From Gemmatimonadaceae bacterium (GTDB taxonomy: Bacteria; Gemmatimonadota; Gemmatimonadetes; Gemmatimonadales; Gemmatimonadaceae): DNA of 64,000 nt. The position numbers and the translations under genes are program-made. This document shows, piece after piece, positions 33,873 through 42,108 of this stretch; the first letter of the stretch is position 1; every line of letters starts with the position of its first letter. The stretch spans positions 310,001 to 374,000 of the forward strand of contig JADLCY010000011.1 of assembly GCA_020846935.1 (NCBI GenBank). The letters run 5' to 3'. Below the pieces are notes generated by a model that worked only from the letters and a program-made list of their open reading frames with translations, was not told the origin of the DNA and did not search any database.

Positions 33873-35285
33873 CTACACCGCGTCGCTCAGACTGGTGAAC
33901 GAAAATTCCCGCGTACGGATCGCGGGCACGACGATCGCCTGGCCCGTGTTCCCCGACTCCGAGGCACTCACGCGGATCGCGCGCGACATCGCCTCGAGGT
34001 TGTTGAGCATGAAGATCGGCGACTCGTTGAAGCGGAAGTTCTTCACCGCGCGCGTGATCTTGCCGTTCTCCACGAGGAACGTCCCGTCGCGCGTGAGGCC
34101 GGTGTAGAGCACCGTGCGCGGGTCGACGCCGCGGATGTACCAGAAGCGTGTGACCAGAATCGCGCGCTCCGTGCTCGCGATCAGCTGCTCGAGCGACTGG
34201 TCGGACCCTGGCATCTTGAGGCCACCGCCACCGCCACCACCAAAGCCAAAGCCGCCACCGCCACCGGCGCTGTTGCTCGTCTTGCCCTGCTTCTGCGCCC
34301 AGAAGCGATCGTACGCGAGATTCTTCACCACGCCGTTCTCGATCCACACCGTGCGTCCGACCGGGCTGCCGTCCCCGCTGAACGTGTTCGAGCCGATGTC
34401 GGGGTCGAGGGGATCGGACACCAGCGTCACCCGCTCGTCCATCACCTTCATGCCGATCTTGTTGCCCCCGCCCTGTTTGGTGAAGAAGGAACGCCCTTCG
34501 TCCGCCGCGCGCGCGTTCATGGCGCCCTGGATGAGCTGGACGAGGTTGCCGACGGCGGTGGGCTCGAGGATCACGGTGTAGCGCCCCGGCTCCATGGCCA
34601 CCGCGTTCTGCGACGCCTTGGCCTTGGCAATGGCCGTGGCGCCTAACGCCGCGGCGTCGATCTTCGACCAGTCCCAGTGCGCCGCCCCACCCCAACCCGA
34701 GCCCTGGCCGTCCGGCGTGCGGACCGTCGTCGTCAGCACGGCCTCGGTGTTGCGACCATACGCAAACAGGCCCTTGTTGTTCGCGATAGCGAGCGCCGTG
34801 CCGCGCGATTCGATGTACCCGGTGCTCACCAGCCCGGCGGCCCGCGCGGGGTCGATGATGGTCTTGATGGCGTTGGCGCGCGCGACGGGATCGAGTTGCG
34901 CGGTCGCCTCGCTCCAGCCAATGCCGTTGGCGTATTGCTGAGGATCAAGCTCGGGCATGGCTTCCGGATCTTCCGGCGAGAGCTTCGCCAGCGACTCGGC
35001 GTTCTTCACCACCTGGCGCAGGGCCGCGTCGTCGAGCTTGTTGGTCGTGGCCGTCGCACTCCGGCGACCAAAGAAGCTCTGCACCGTCACCACCGTGTCG
35101 GTGTTGTCACCGGCCGTCGACATCTGGTTCACCGCAAACCGCGAGTTGGCGCGTGCGCCGCTGCGGACGGTGACCCGCGTCTGCTCCGCGGTCGCGTACG
35201 ACAGGACCTTCTTCGAGAGCGACTCGGCCTGATCCTTCGTGAGGATGGGTGCGCCCTGCTGGAAGAGAGAGCGAGGAGCGCTCAT
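33873..35285 (-). CDS. TldE/PmbA-family subunit of a TldD/E-type metalloprotease
   Basis: 470 residues. TldE-type subunits lack the zinc-binding helix but form a heterodimer with TldD that unfolds and cleaves peptides (known from the E. coli and archaeal complexes). Here KDQAESLSKKVLSYATAEQTRV, GYIESRGTALAIANNKGLFAYGRNT and DPLDPDIGSNTFSGDGSPVGRT match the family. An unusual glycine-rich insertion (runs of 5 and 7 glycines, around residues 338-356, 34215-34275) interrupts the C-terminal half. No signal peptide. Its ATG overlaps the tldD stop by 4 nt. Confidence 0.85.
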   Translation of the reverse strand: MSAPRSLFQQGAPILTKDQAESLSKKVLSYATAEQTRVTVRSGARANSRFAVNQMSTAGDNTDTVVTVQSFFGRRSATATTNKLDDAALRQVVKNAESLAKLSPEDPEAMPELDPQQYANGIGWSEATAQLDPVARANAIKTIIDPARAAGLVSTGYIESRGTALAIANNKGLFAYGRNTEAVLTTTVRTPDGQGSGWGGAAHWDWSKIDAAALGATAIAKAKASQNAVAMEPGRYTVILEPTAVGNLVQLIQGAMNARAADEGRSFFTKQGGGNKIGMKVMDERVTLVSDPLDPDIGSNTFSGDGSPVGRTVWIENGVVKNLAYDRFWAQKQGKTSNSAGGGGGFGFGGGGGGGLKMPGSDQSLEQLIASTERAILVTRFWYIRGVDPRTVLYTGLTRDGTFLVENGKITRAVKNFRFNESPIFMLNNLEAMSRAIRVSASESGNTGQAIVVPAIRTREFSFTSLSDAV

Positions 35286-36919
35286 GCGGTCCTCCCGGTG
35301 TTGATCACGTTCACCTGGCGATGACGGGTGGGAACGCAGCCGTGCGAGACCGCGTTGGATTGGGAAGGCTGGCCCTTGGCATCGCCGAACGCGCCGCAGA
35401 GCTCGTAGCTCCGCGGCCCGCCGACCATGTCCATCGAGGCCCAGAACTCGGGCGTGCGAATCTGGTAGGCCACGTCTTTGAGCATGCCGACGACCTTGCC
35501 GCCGCGGATCTCATAGAACAGCTGGCCCCCGAACTGCGCGTTGTAGCGCTGCTGGTCGATCGAGAACGAGCCGTCTCCGACGATGGCGATGCCCCGGTCG
35601 GTCGCCGCGATGAGATCCTCGAACGACTGTTCCTTCGTACCGGGCAGCAGGGACACGTTGGGCATGCGCTCGAACTGCACGTCGGCCCACGACTGCGAAT
35701 AGGAGCAGCCCTGCGACTTCACCGGACGGTTGTTCTGCTTCGACCACCACTCCAGGAACGGCGCCTGCATGCGGGTGATCGCGTGATAGTTGACGAGGAT
35801 GCCCTTGTCGATGATGCGGAAGTCCTCGGGCTTCTGGCCCTCGTCGTCCCAACCGCATGCGGAGAGCGAGCCCACCTGCGAACGGTCGCCGCGGACGTTC
35901 ATGAGCTCGGAGCCGAACTTGAGCTTGCCTAACGTCTTCTCCGGCGGCGCCGCGAACGACGTGCCCGCGTAGTTGGCCTCGTAACCGAGCGCGCGATCGA
36001 GCTCGGTGGGGTGCGCGCAGGCCTCGTGCACCGTGAGCCACAGGTGCGTGGGGTGCAGCACGAGATCGTAGCGGCCCACGTCCACCGGTCGCGCCGAAAG
36101 CTTCTCCACCGCCTGCTCGGCCCACTTGGTCGCGTTGACGACCAGGTTCGCGTCCGTCACGTGCTCGTAACCCAGTCCCTTGGGCTGCACGTCGGTCGAC
36201 TGGCGGGACTGGAAGTCCGTGAAATCCGCCGACACCGCGGTCACCGTCATGCTGGGCTGCGCACGGTAGATCGTCTGCACCGTGTACGTGCCGTCGGTGT
36301 TGGCGTAGGTCTTCTCCTCGCGGAGGAAGAACATGCTCGACGTGCAGAAGCGCGATCCCTTCACCTTGAGCGCGGCTTCGTTGGCGGCGAGCAGGAGCTG
36401 CACCTTCTCCTCGATCGGCACTTCGAACGGGTCGACCTTGATGGGGCTCTTCCATACGCCGTTGGGCTCGGCGGGGCCGCCTGGGGCGAGGGCGATCGGG
36501 CGCAGCTGCGTGATGCGGCTGGCCTGCGCCTGTCGCGCGGCCTGGCGAGCGACGCGAGCGATCTCGTCAGGCGTGATCACCGAGCTGGCGGCGAAGCCCC
36601 AGGCTCCGTTGACGAGTACACGGACACCAAAGCCAAAGGTCTCATTGTCCTGCACGCCCTGCACCCGGCGTTCACGCGTGAAGACGTTCTGCGTCCGATT
36701 GCGTGAGATGCGCACGTCGGCGTAAGAGGCACCGGCCGCCTTGGCAGCCTCGAGGGCCCGCATCGCGAGATCCTTGAACGCGGGATCCTGGATCGGTAGC
36801 GCGTCGGGGCCGACGAGCGTCGAGGCCGCCGCGAGTGAGCGCGGCGAGAACTGAGCGAGTCCGATCGCCGCAGCGGCTGCGGTCGAGTTGCGGACGAACG
36901 ATCGACGGGAATGGGACAC
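35282..36919 (-). CDS. TldD-family metalloprotease with a Tat signal peptide
   Basis: 545 residues using GTG 36919; a GTG at 36997 would add 26 residues. Either way the N-terminus holds a twin-arginine signal: SRRSFVRN then the weakly hydrophobic AAAAAIGLAQFSP and an Ala-rich end. The catalytic HExxxH helix is HEACAHPTELDRALG (His 298/303 in the short form), with a downstream cysteine in SACGWDDEG; CGAFGDAKGQP near the C-terminus is also TldD-like. E. coli TldD is cytosolic, so export here would be a departure. The partner TldE lacks a signal and could travel folded with it through Tat (inference). Confidence 0.87.
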   Translation of the reverse strand: MSHSRRSFVRNSTAAAAAIGLAQFSPRSLAAASTLVGPDALPIQDPAFKDLAMRALEAAKAAGASYADVRISRNRTQNVFTRERRVQGVQDNETFGFGVRVLVNGAWGFAASSVITPDEIARVARQAARQAQASRITQLRPIALAPGGPAEPNGVWKSPIKVDPFEVPIEEKVQLLLAANEAALKVKGSRFCTSSMFFLREEKTYANTDGTYTVQTIYRAQPSMTVTAVSADFTDFQSRQSTDVQPKGLGYEHVTDANLVVNATKWAEQAVEKLSARPVDVGRYDLVLHPTHLWLTVHEACAHPTELDRALGYEANYAGTSFAAPPEKTLGKLKFGSELMNVRGDRSQVGSLSACGWDDEGQKPEDFRIIDKGILVNYHAITRMQAPFLEWWSKQNNRPVKSQGCSYSQSWADVQFERMPNVSLLPGTKEQSFEDLIAATDRGIAIVGDGSFSIDQQRYNAQFGGQLFYEIRGGKVVGMLKDVAYQIRTPEFWASMDMVGGPRSYELCGAFGDAKGQPSQSNAVSHGCVPTRHRQVNVINTGRTA

Positions 36920-37032
36920 GGGTGAGCTGGCGGGTTGGCGAGGTGGGGGATGGACCTGCAGGCGCGGAGGGGAACGGTGGCTCTCTTGCGATGACACTCA
37001 CAGCGCGCCGAGGACGGCGCTGCACGCACCCC

Positions 37033-37194
37033 GGGCCTGTTGAGAAGCGGGGCACCGAGTGCGGTCGCTCGGGCTGCTGCGAAGATACGCTCTGGGTCCC
37101 CGAGACGCTGGGCTCCGCTGGCGACTTGGGTCGGGCACGGTGGCAGACACCCGACGCATCCGGCACGCGAGCCACCGTGGGCTCAACAGGGCCC
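37033..37194. ncRNA. Candidate structured RNA (nested inverted repeats), strand unknown
   Basis: GGGCCTGTTGAG (37033-37044) pairs with CTCAACAGGGCCC (37182-37194) with one bulge, closing a domain of about 160 nt. Inside it, CACGGTGGC (37136-37144) pairs with GCCACCGTG (37171-37179) and CCGAG (37055-37059) with CTCGG (37068-37072). Nested stems of 12, 9 and 5 bp in a gene-free stretch suggest a branched RNA. It does not show the conserved motifs I know for RNase P RNA, tmRNA or SRP RNA. It could instead be chance pairing in GC-rich DNA. Confidence 0.35.
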
Positions 37195-37443
37195 GGCGCC
37201 TGGAGGCTGAGCTCCAGATCCACGACCTCATCGGGACGAAGCGAACGCCAGCGCCGGACGCGGCGCGAGCTTCGAGCTGCGGATGGGCACAGAAGGGCGG
37301 TCCTTGCGCCCGGGCGTGTTCAGGCCTGCACAGAGCGGGTGCCTGGGTAATGCCGGCGCCTGGGCAGTCAAGCGGTTTGTGCCGACGGTGACCTGCGGCC
37401 CCCGTTCTGGACCAAGTCACACCACCTGAGCGCAAGCACGAAG

Positions 37444-37464
37444 GCCCCTCGGGCGCCGAGGGGC
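37444..37464. terminator. Strong 9-bp GC hairpin, terminator-like
   Basis: GCCCCTCGG-GCG-CCGAGGGGC, a perfect 9-bp stem and 3-nt loop, flanked by CACGA and TCGTG which extend the pairing with small bulges. No T-tract. It lies downstream of the candidate structured RNA and 92 nt before the next gene start, so it may end a short transcript or act in the leader. Confidence 0.45.
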
Positions 37465-37555
37465 TCGTGTGGGAACATTCGCTTCGCTGAGTGACGGAAA
37501 ATCATTGCCGAGCGCGTCACGTGAGCGTCACTTGGGGTCCGCCAGATCCCGGGAA

Positions 37556-38821
37556 ATGACGTCTTACGCGATTACCTGCCGTTGCGGCGAGCGTTTCACC
37601 ATTGAGGAGCGACACCTCGGTCAGGTGATCACTTGCTGGAAGTGCAAGCGTCAGCTCAAGGCCCGGCGACCGGGGGCTCGGGCGTGGCGCCCGGGCAGTG
37701 AGGTGGGTGCTCGACGGGGGCGCCTGCGGTGGCCTGGGTGGCGCGCCCTGACGCAGAGTGCGCGGAGCTTACTCGCCCACGCATTTCCGTTCGGCCGACG
37801 CTGGCGGGGCGCGGTACCGGCAATGCTGGCGATCCTGGCCTGGGGAGCGCTCGCTGGCATGGTCGGCGTGACGATCCTCATGTGGCAGGCCGGGGATCGC
37901 TGGCCGGTTGCGACGATTCTGCTGTTCATCGGGCGGTGGGTCTACCTCATCCCGATCGTGGGCATCGCGCTGCTTGTGCGGCGGCGAAATCGCGCGCTGC
38001 TGCTCCCGACCTATCTCGCCCTCTGGATCGCGCTCTTCCCAGTGATGGGGCTCCGAACGGGTTGGCGACGAATGCTTCCAGGGCCAGATGGCCCGACGCT
38101 GCGGATCGTCTCCTTCAATACGGCAGCGAGTCCGATCGTGACGGACAGCCTCGAGGCGCTCCTCGAGCGATGGGGCGCGGACGTGGTGGCCCTTCAGGAG
38201 TGTTCGGCGTCGTTGGCACAACGGCTCCCCGCAATTCGGGGATTCCACGCGCACGCCGTCCGGCCCCTCTGCTTGCTCAGCCGGTTCCCCATCGTTGCTG
38301 CCGAGTCCATGGAACGATCGTCGCTGGAGCGAGTTCGGAACGAAGGCCTGGCCGGCGTTGGAGGCGCGGGGTACGTGGTGCGATACGTGCTCGAAACGCC
38401 CGCTGGGCCAGTGGGTTTCACCAACCTGCACCTCGAGACCGCACGCAAAGGGCTGGAGCCGTTGCTCGACGGATTCGACCTGAGTCGGTTGCGCGACAAC
38501 TCCGACCTGCGCGACATCGAAGCGAGGCGCGCGCGCGCGTGGGTCGACGGAGGACTGGTGCCGATGATCGTGGCGGGCGACTTCAACGCACCGCGCGAAG
38601 GCCGGAACTTCGCCGACCACTGGGGCGACCTTCGCAACGCCTTCGATCAGGTGGGCCAGGGCTTCGGCTACACGCGATATAACGGCTGGATCCGCGTACG
38701 GATCGACCATGTGCTGTACGGCGACGGATTGCGAGCGGTGACCGCGCGAGTCGCCGGTGACGCGTGGTCGGACCATCGGCCGTTGATCGTGGAACTGCGG
38801 CGCGTGCGACTCGACCCCTGA
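37556..38821 (+). CDS. Zinc-ribbon / membrane / endonuclease-exonuclease-phosphatase (EEP) fusion protein
   Basis: 421 residues from ATG 37556. Three parts: a short N-terminal zinc ribbon (CRCGERF...CWKC, residues 6-27), three hydrophobic helices (about 85-170), and an EEP domain. EEP motifs present: LRIVSFNTA, VVALQE (metal Glu), TNLHLE, VAGDFNAP, RIDHVLYG and SDHRPLIVEL with the catalytic Asp-His. The enzyme domain should face outward if the helices follow the positive-inside pattern, and would act on a phosphodiester or phospholipid headgroup. The front zinc ribbon on a membrane EEP protein is unusual. Confidence 0.8.
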   Translation: MTSYAITCRCGERFTIEERHLGQVITCWKCKRQLKARRPGARAWRPGSEVGARRGRLRWPGWRALTQSARSLLAHAFPFGRRWRGAVPAMLAILAWGALAGMVGVTILMWQAGDRWPVATILLFIGRWVYLIPIVGIALLVRRRNRALLLPTYLALWIALFPVMGLRTGWRRMLPGPDGPTLRIVSFNTAASPIVTDSLEALLERWGADVVALQECSASLAQRLPAIRGFHAHAVRPLCLLSRFPIVAAESMERSSLERVRNEGLAGVGGAGYVVRYVLETPAGPVGFTNLHLETARKGLEPLLDGFDLSRLRDNSDLRDIEARRARAWVDGGLVPMIVAGDFNAPREGRNFADHWGDLRNAFDQVGQGFGYTRYNGWIRVRIDHVLYGDGLRAVTARVAGDAWSDHRPLIVELRRVRLDP

Positions 38822-38833
38822 TCGGCGTCGGAG

Positions 38834-40639
38834 CTACAGCGTCCGGAAGTACTCCTCGATGCCGTCGGCCACGCCGAGCGCGTACGCCTCCTGAAACTCC
38901 GCCGTGCGCAGCGCGGACTCCTGCTCGGGGATGATCAGGAAGGCACCTTCGCAGAGAACCGACGGCATCCAGGTCGGACGGATGACCGCGAGGTTGTCGT
39001 AGTTGACGCCGAGGTCGCGGAGGCCCAGCGTGCGCACCATACCTGCCTGGACGGTTCGGGCGAGGGCGATGCTCTGACCGGTGAAGTAGTAGGTGCCTGT
39101 TCCATGCGCGCGGAACGGATTCACGCCGTCAGGGAGGGCGTTCAGGTGAATCGACACGAAGGCGTGTGCGCCGGCCTGACGAGCGAGGCTGGGGCGCTCC
39201 GCGAGGCCTAACGCGGACGGACCGGTGCGCGTCTTCAGCACCTTCGCCCCGCGCTGTTCGAGGATCCGTTGCAGGCGCTCGGCGATCGCGAGCGTCGCGA
39301 CGGGTTCGTAGAGGCCGGTGGGGCCCGTGGAACCGCCCGGCGGATGCCCGGCGTCCACGGCAATCGTGAGGCCGGCCAGCGGACGGCGTGGATCGATGGT
39401 CGGTGCGGCGCGGATGCGCAGCACGAACGCGCCACGCGCCCAGTGCGTGAGGTAGCCGTAGGGCGCACGCCGCAGCGTGATCACGTAGCGGGCCCGATCG
39501 CGCGTCACCTGCTCCCAGGTCACGCGTTCGACGAGCGAGTCTCGCGACGCGTAGTTGATGATGTCGGTGTTGGCGACCGTGCCGTGCAGCGTGAGGACAA
39601 GCGCGCGGTCCTCGACTTCCACCGCCCACGGTGGCGCGGCGCCGACGGGAATCACGACATCAGTGAAACCGGCGCCCGGGACAACACGCGCGTTGCCGGC
39701 GACACGCGAGGGCACGATGCGCGTCGAGTCGAGGATGCGGATGTCACCGGCATCGACCCAGCCTTCGAGGGATTCGTCGAGCGCGACGCGCCAGGCGCCG
39801 TCCTGGCGACCGGTCACCGCCACGTGCGTCCCTGGGCGGAGGAACCACTTGTAGGTGCCGCCCACGATGGATCGCACCGAGGTGACACGATCGGTGTCGG
39901 GCAGCGTGGAGGGCGCGACGCCGGAGAGTGCCACGAGGCGTCGGCCAGGTTCGACGACGGTGACCCGCGGCAGGACCAGCGTGATCGTGTCCGCGCCGCG
40001 CATCGCGACGATGTGCGACGCGTCGCCGAGCCACGGGGCCGGCACCTCGCCCACGTGCAGCGTTGAGTCGGGGCCGGACGCGGCCAGCACAGTGCGACCG
40101 GCCTGCGTCGTGACTTCGACGCGCGCCGAGCGTGGCGCGCGCAGCGCGACCCGGACCAGCTCATCCCGCCGACGCCACAACGTGCCCCGCGGTTGCACAG
40201 AGGCGCTGTCGACCACGAGGCGACCAGAGTCCGGCAGCGTTGGCAACGGGGGCAAGAGGCGCACACGGTGCGTGACGCGGACCGTGTCGCCCTTTCGTGT
40301 GGCCACGAGGCGCCAACCGCCATTGGAAGGCAGCGCGACCCAGGCCAGGAAGGCCCCGTTGGGCTGCACCGGGACCTCGGCCCCATCGATGTGCAAACGG
40401 GCGTCGCCGCTCCCGACCGACCCGAAGAGGAACGTGGAGTCCCGAGCGCCGGTGGTGGCGCCATCCGGCGGATAAACCACCCGGAACGCCAACCGACCGA
40501 CCACCTTGGGCACCGGGGGAAGCTCCGGGGCGACCAACACGTTTGTCCGGTCGACGACAGGAGGCGCCGGAGCAACGCGGGCACACGCCAGGACCACCAC
40601 CGTCGCCGTGGCGAATCGGAACCGCCGGTCGATTGGCAT
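38834..40639 (-). CDS. N-acetylmuramoyl-L-alanine amidase (Amidase_3), lipoprotein
   Basis: 601 residues from ATG 40639, giving a type II signal with lipobox VVLAC. Residues about 45-390 are beta-rich; they include Ig-like segments (VVYPPDGATTGARDSTFLFGSV) and an AMIN/SH3-like part. The C-terminal about 200 residues are the zinc amidase: AVDAGHPPGG (first His), the Glu in GLYEPVA, FVSIHLNA (second His) and LCEGAFLI (catalytic Glu). It should cleave the MurNAc-L-Ala bond of peptidoglycan in the periplasm, for daughter-cell separation or turnover. A rare TTA codon lies in PSALGLAER (39206-39213). Confidence 0.9.
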   Translation of the reverse strand: MPIDRRFRFATATVVVLACARVAPAPPVVDRTNVLVAPELPPVPKVVGRLAFRVVYPPDGATTGARDSTFLFGSVGSGDARLHIDGAEVPVQPNGAFLAWVALPSNGGWRLVATRKGDTVRVTHRVRLLPPLPTLPDSGRLVVDSASVQPRGTLWRRRDELVRVALRAPRSARVEVTTQAGRTVLAASGPDSTLHVGEVPAPWLGDASHIVAMRGADTITLVLPRVTVVEPGRRLVALSGVAPSTLPDTDRVTSVRSIVGGTYKWFLRPGTHVAVTGRQDGAWRVALDESLEGWVDAGDIRILDSTRIVPSRVAGNARVVPGAGFTDVVIPVGAAPPWAVEVEDRALVLTLHGTVANTDIINYASRDSLVERVTWEQVTRDRARYVITLRRAPYGYLTHWARGAFVLRIRAAPTIDPRRPLAGLTIAVDAGHPPGGSTGPTGLYEPVATLAIAERLQRILEQRGAKVLKTRTGPSALGLAERPSLARQAGAHAFVSIHLNALPDGVNPFRAHGTGTYYFTGQSIALARTVQAGMVRTLGLRDLGVNYDNLAVIRPTWMPSVLCEGAFLIIPEQESALRTAEFQEAYALGVADGIEEYFRTL

Positions 40640-41051
40640 GCGGCAATATCGAGGGTTGCCGTTGGGTCGCCAAGCCAAACGTCAGGCGTCGCCGCACCAG
40701 CGCTTGGAGCTCGACGCGCCAGGTCACGGTGACTTGGGCGGGGCGACCCCGAGCAGCGGGTCGAGGTGACGGAAGCGCTTGGATGAGCGCGCGGCCCATG
40801 CGATTGCCGCTCCCCATCTTACGGTGTACTCCACCTTAGCGTTCCCCGTTACCAGCCACCATTGCGTCGGCGGTGCGCGTTTGCAGTCGTGCGGCTACGC
40901 CGGCGTCTCTGGTGACGCCACGGGACCATATCTCGTTTACCCAGCGATGTTTCCGGCCACGAATCCGCCCCCGAGGTTGATCCGTACGGGACTTCGTGCG
41001 ATCTTCGCCGCGCACCGGCAGTGCGTCCATTCCGCCCACTCGGTCTCCTGC
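40640..41051. other. Gap upstream of the FHA gene
   Basis: About 410 nt between the amidase start (leftward) and the FHA gene (rightward). The FHA frame stays open back to 40779, but this part looks random and lacks the zinc-ribbon pattern, so it is treated as untranslated. No repeats or stems noticed. Confidence 0.4.
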
Positions 41052-42044
41052 GTGCCAAATTGCTCGGCCTGCAACAGACGTCTTTCCCCGGGCGAGCGCT
41101 ACTGCACGGGGTGCGGCAAGCCCGCTTCCGGGCTCATCGGCGGTCCTGAAACGCGCCAGCACGCAGCCCTGCGGCTCTCGCGGTGTCCGCATTGCGATCA
41201 CGCCAATCGCGCCGGCGAACCCTTCTGTGCGCGCTGCGGATTCCGCATTCATGGCATCGAAGGCGCGCTGCCGACCTGCCGATCCTGCGGCACCCTCTCC
41301 ACCGACGAGACGGCGCGGTACTGCGCCGGATGCGGCGCTCGCGTTCGATCCGACCGAACCCCCGAAACCACGGAGCCGCGCGGCCTCCCGGTCGTGGCAG
41401 GGGCACCGCGGCTCACACTCCTGGACGAGCAAGGCGACGAGTCTCGCGTGATCGAATTACCGGGTGACGGTGCGACAATCTCCGCCGACGGCCTTGGCCT
41501 TCACGTCGGGGACGACATGATCGGCGCCGACGGCGTCCACCTTTCGGTGGCGCGGCATCGCGCGCGCCTTGAGCCCGTCGGGAGCCCGCGCGCGTTGTTC
41601 GTTTTCATCACCGAGGAGACGTCGCTGGCCGATGGCGACATCGTCTTGCTTGGGTCACAGGTGATCCGGTGCCGACGCGTGCTCGAGGACGGCGCGCCGT
41701 ATTTCGCCGACGCGGGCACGGTGCAGGTGGGGTCGGCGGTTCCCGCCCCCGATGCCGCCGTGCTGGAGCAGCTGCGCGCCGATGGTCGAGTGCGCGACAC
41801 CATGCACCTGTGGCGCAAGCGTTCGATCCTCATTGGCCGCGAGGAAGGCGACTGGGTCTTTGCGTACGATCGCACGATGAGCGGCAGGCACGCGGTGATC
41901 CGATGCGGGGACGACGGCGGCCTCACGATCCGCGACATGGGCAGCCGCAACGGCGTCGCCATCGCGGTGCGGGTTGCGCGCGACCTCGTCCACGGACAGC
42001 GCGTCTCCCTTGGCGGCCAGGTGATGCGGGTGGATCTGGCGTGA
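41052..42044 (+). CDS. Zinc-ribbon and FHA-domain protein
   Basis: 330 residues from GTG 41052, chosen because the first zinc ribbon begins at once (NCSACNRRLSPGERYCTGCG); earlier ATGs exist in frame. Three consecutive four-cysteine ribbons (CxxC...CxxC) occupy residues 1-100. Then comes a degenerate FHA-like sandwich (about 110-225) and a canonical FHA domain (about 250-330): SILIGREEG, MSGRHAVIRC and MGSRNGVAI supply the phosphothreonine-binding residues. FHA domains read Ser/Thr phosphorylation; the PP2C phosphatase gene starts 64 nt later, so the two likely act together. Confidence 0.8.
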   Translation: MPNCSACNRRLSPGERYCTGCGKPASGLIGGPETRQHAALRLSRCPHCDHANRAGEPFCARCGFRIHGIEGALPTCRSCGTLSTDETARYCAGCGARVRSDRTPETTEPRGLPVVAGAPRLTLLDEQGDESRVIELPGDGATISADGLGLHVGDDMIGADGVHLSVARHRARLEPVGSPRALFVFITEETSLADGDIVLLGSQVIRCRRVLEDGAPYFADAGTVQVGSAVPAPDAAVLEQLRADGRVRDTMHLWRKRSILIGREEGDWVFAYDRTMSGRHAVIRCGDDGGLTIRDMGSRNGVAIAVRVARDLVHGQRVSLGGQVMRVDLA

Positions 42045-42108
42045 CGCGCATGGCACCACGTGGCACGGAGCTCACACGCGCGCTCCTCGATTACCCGGGA
42101 GTCGGAGC

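Larger units (their letters stand above)
36998..37555. other. Long gene-free region between divergent genes
   Basis: About 560 nt with no convincing frame on either strand. It contains the nested inverted-repeat structure and the GC hairpin listed separately. Positions 37465-37555 look like a leader for the rightward gene; no clear promoter hexamers were assigned. Confidence 0.5.

Noticed and set aside
36998-37435. Minus- and plus-strand frames over the gene-free region
   Set aside because: Composition is typical of random GC-rich frames; the paired stems fit a structured RNA or non-coding DNA better.
37029-37470. RNase P RNA, tmRNA or SRP RNA
   Set aside because: The conserved core sequences of these RNAs (for example the GGAAAGTCCGG-type P4 region or GGTCAGGxCCGGAAGG) were not found.
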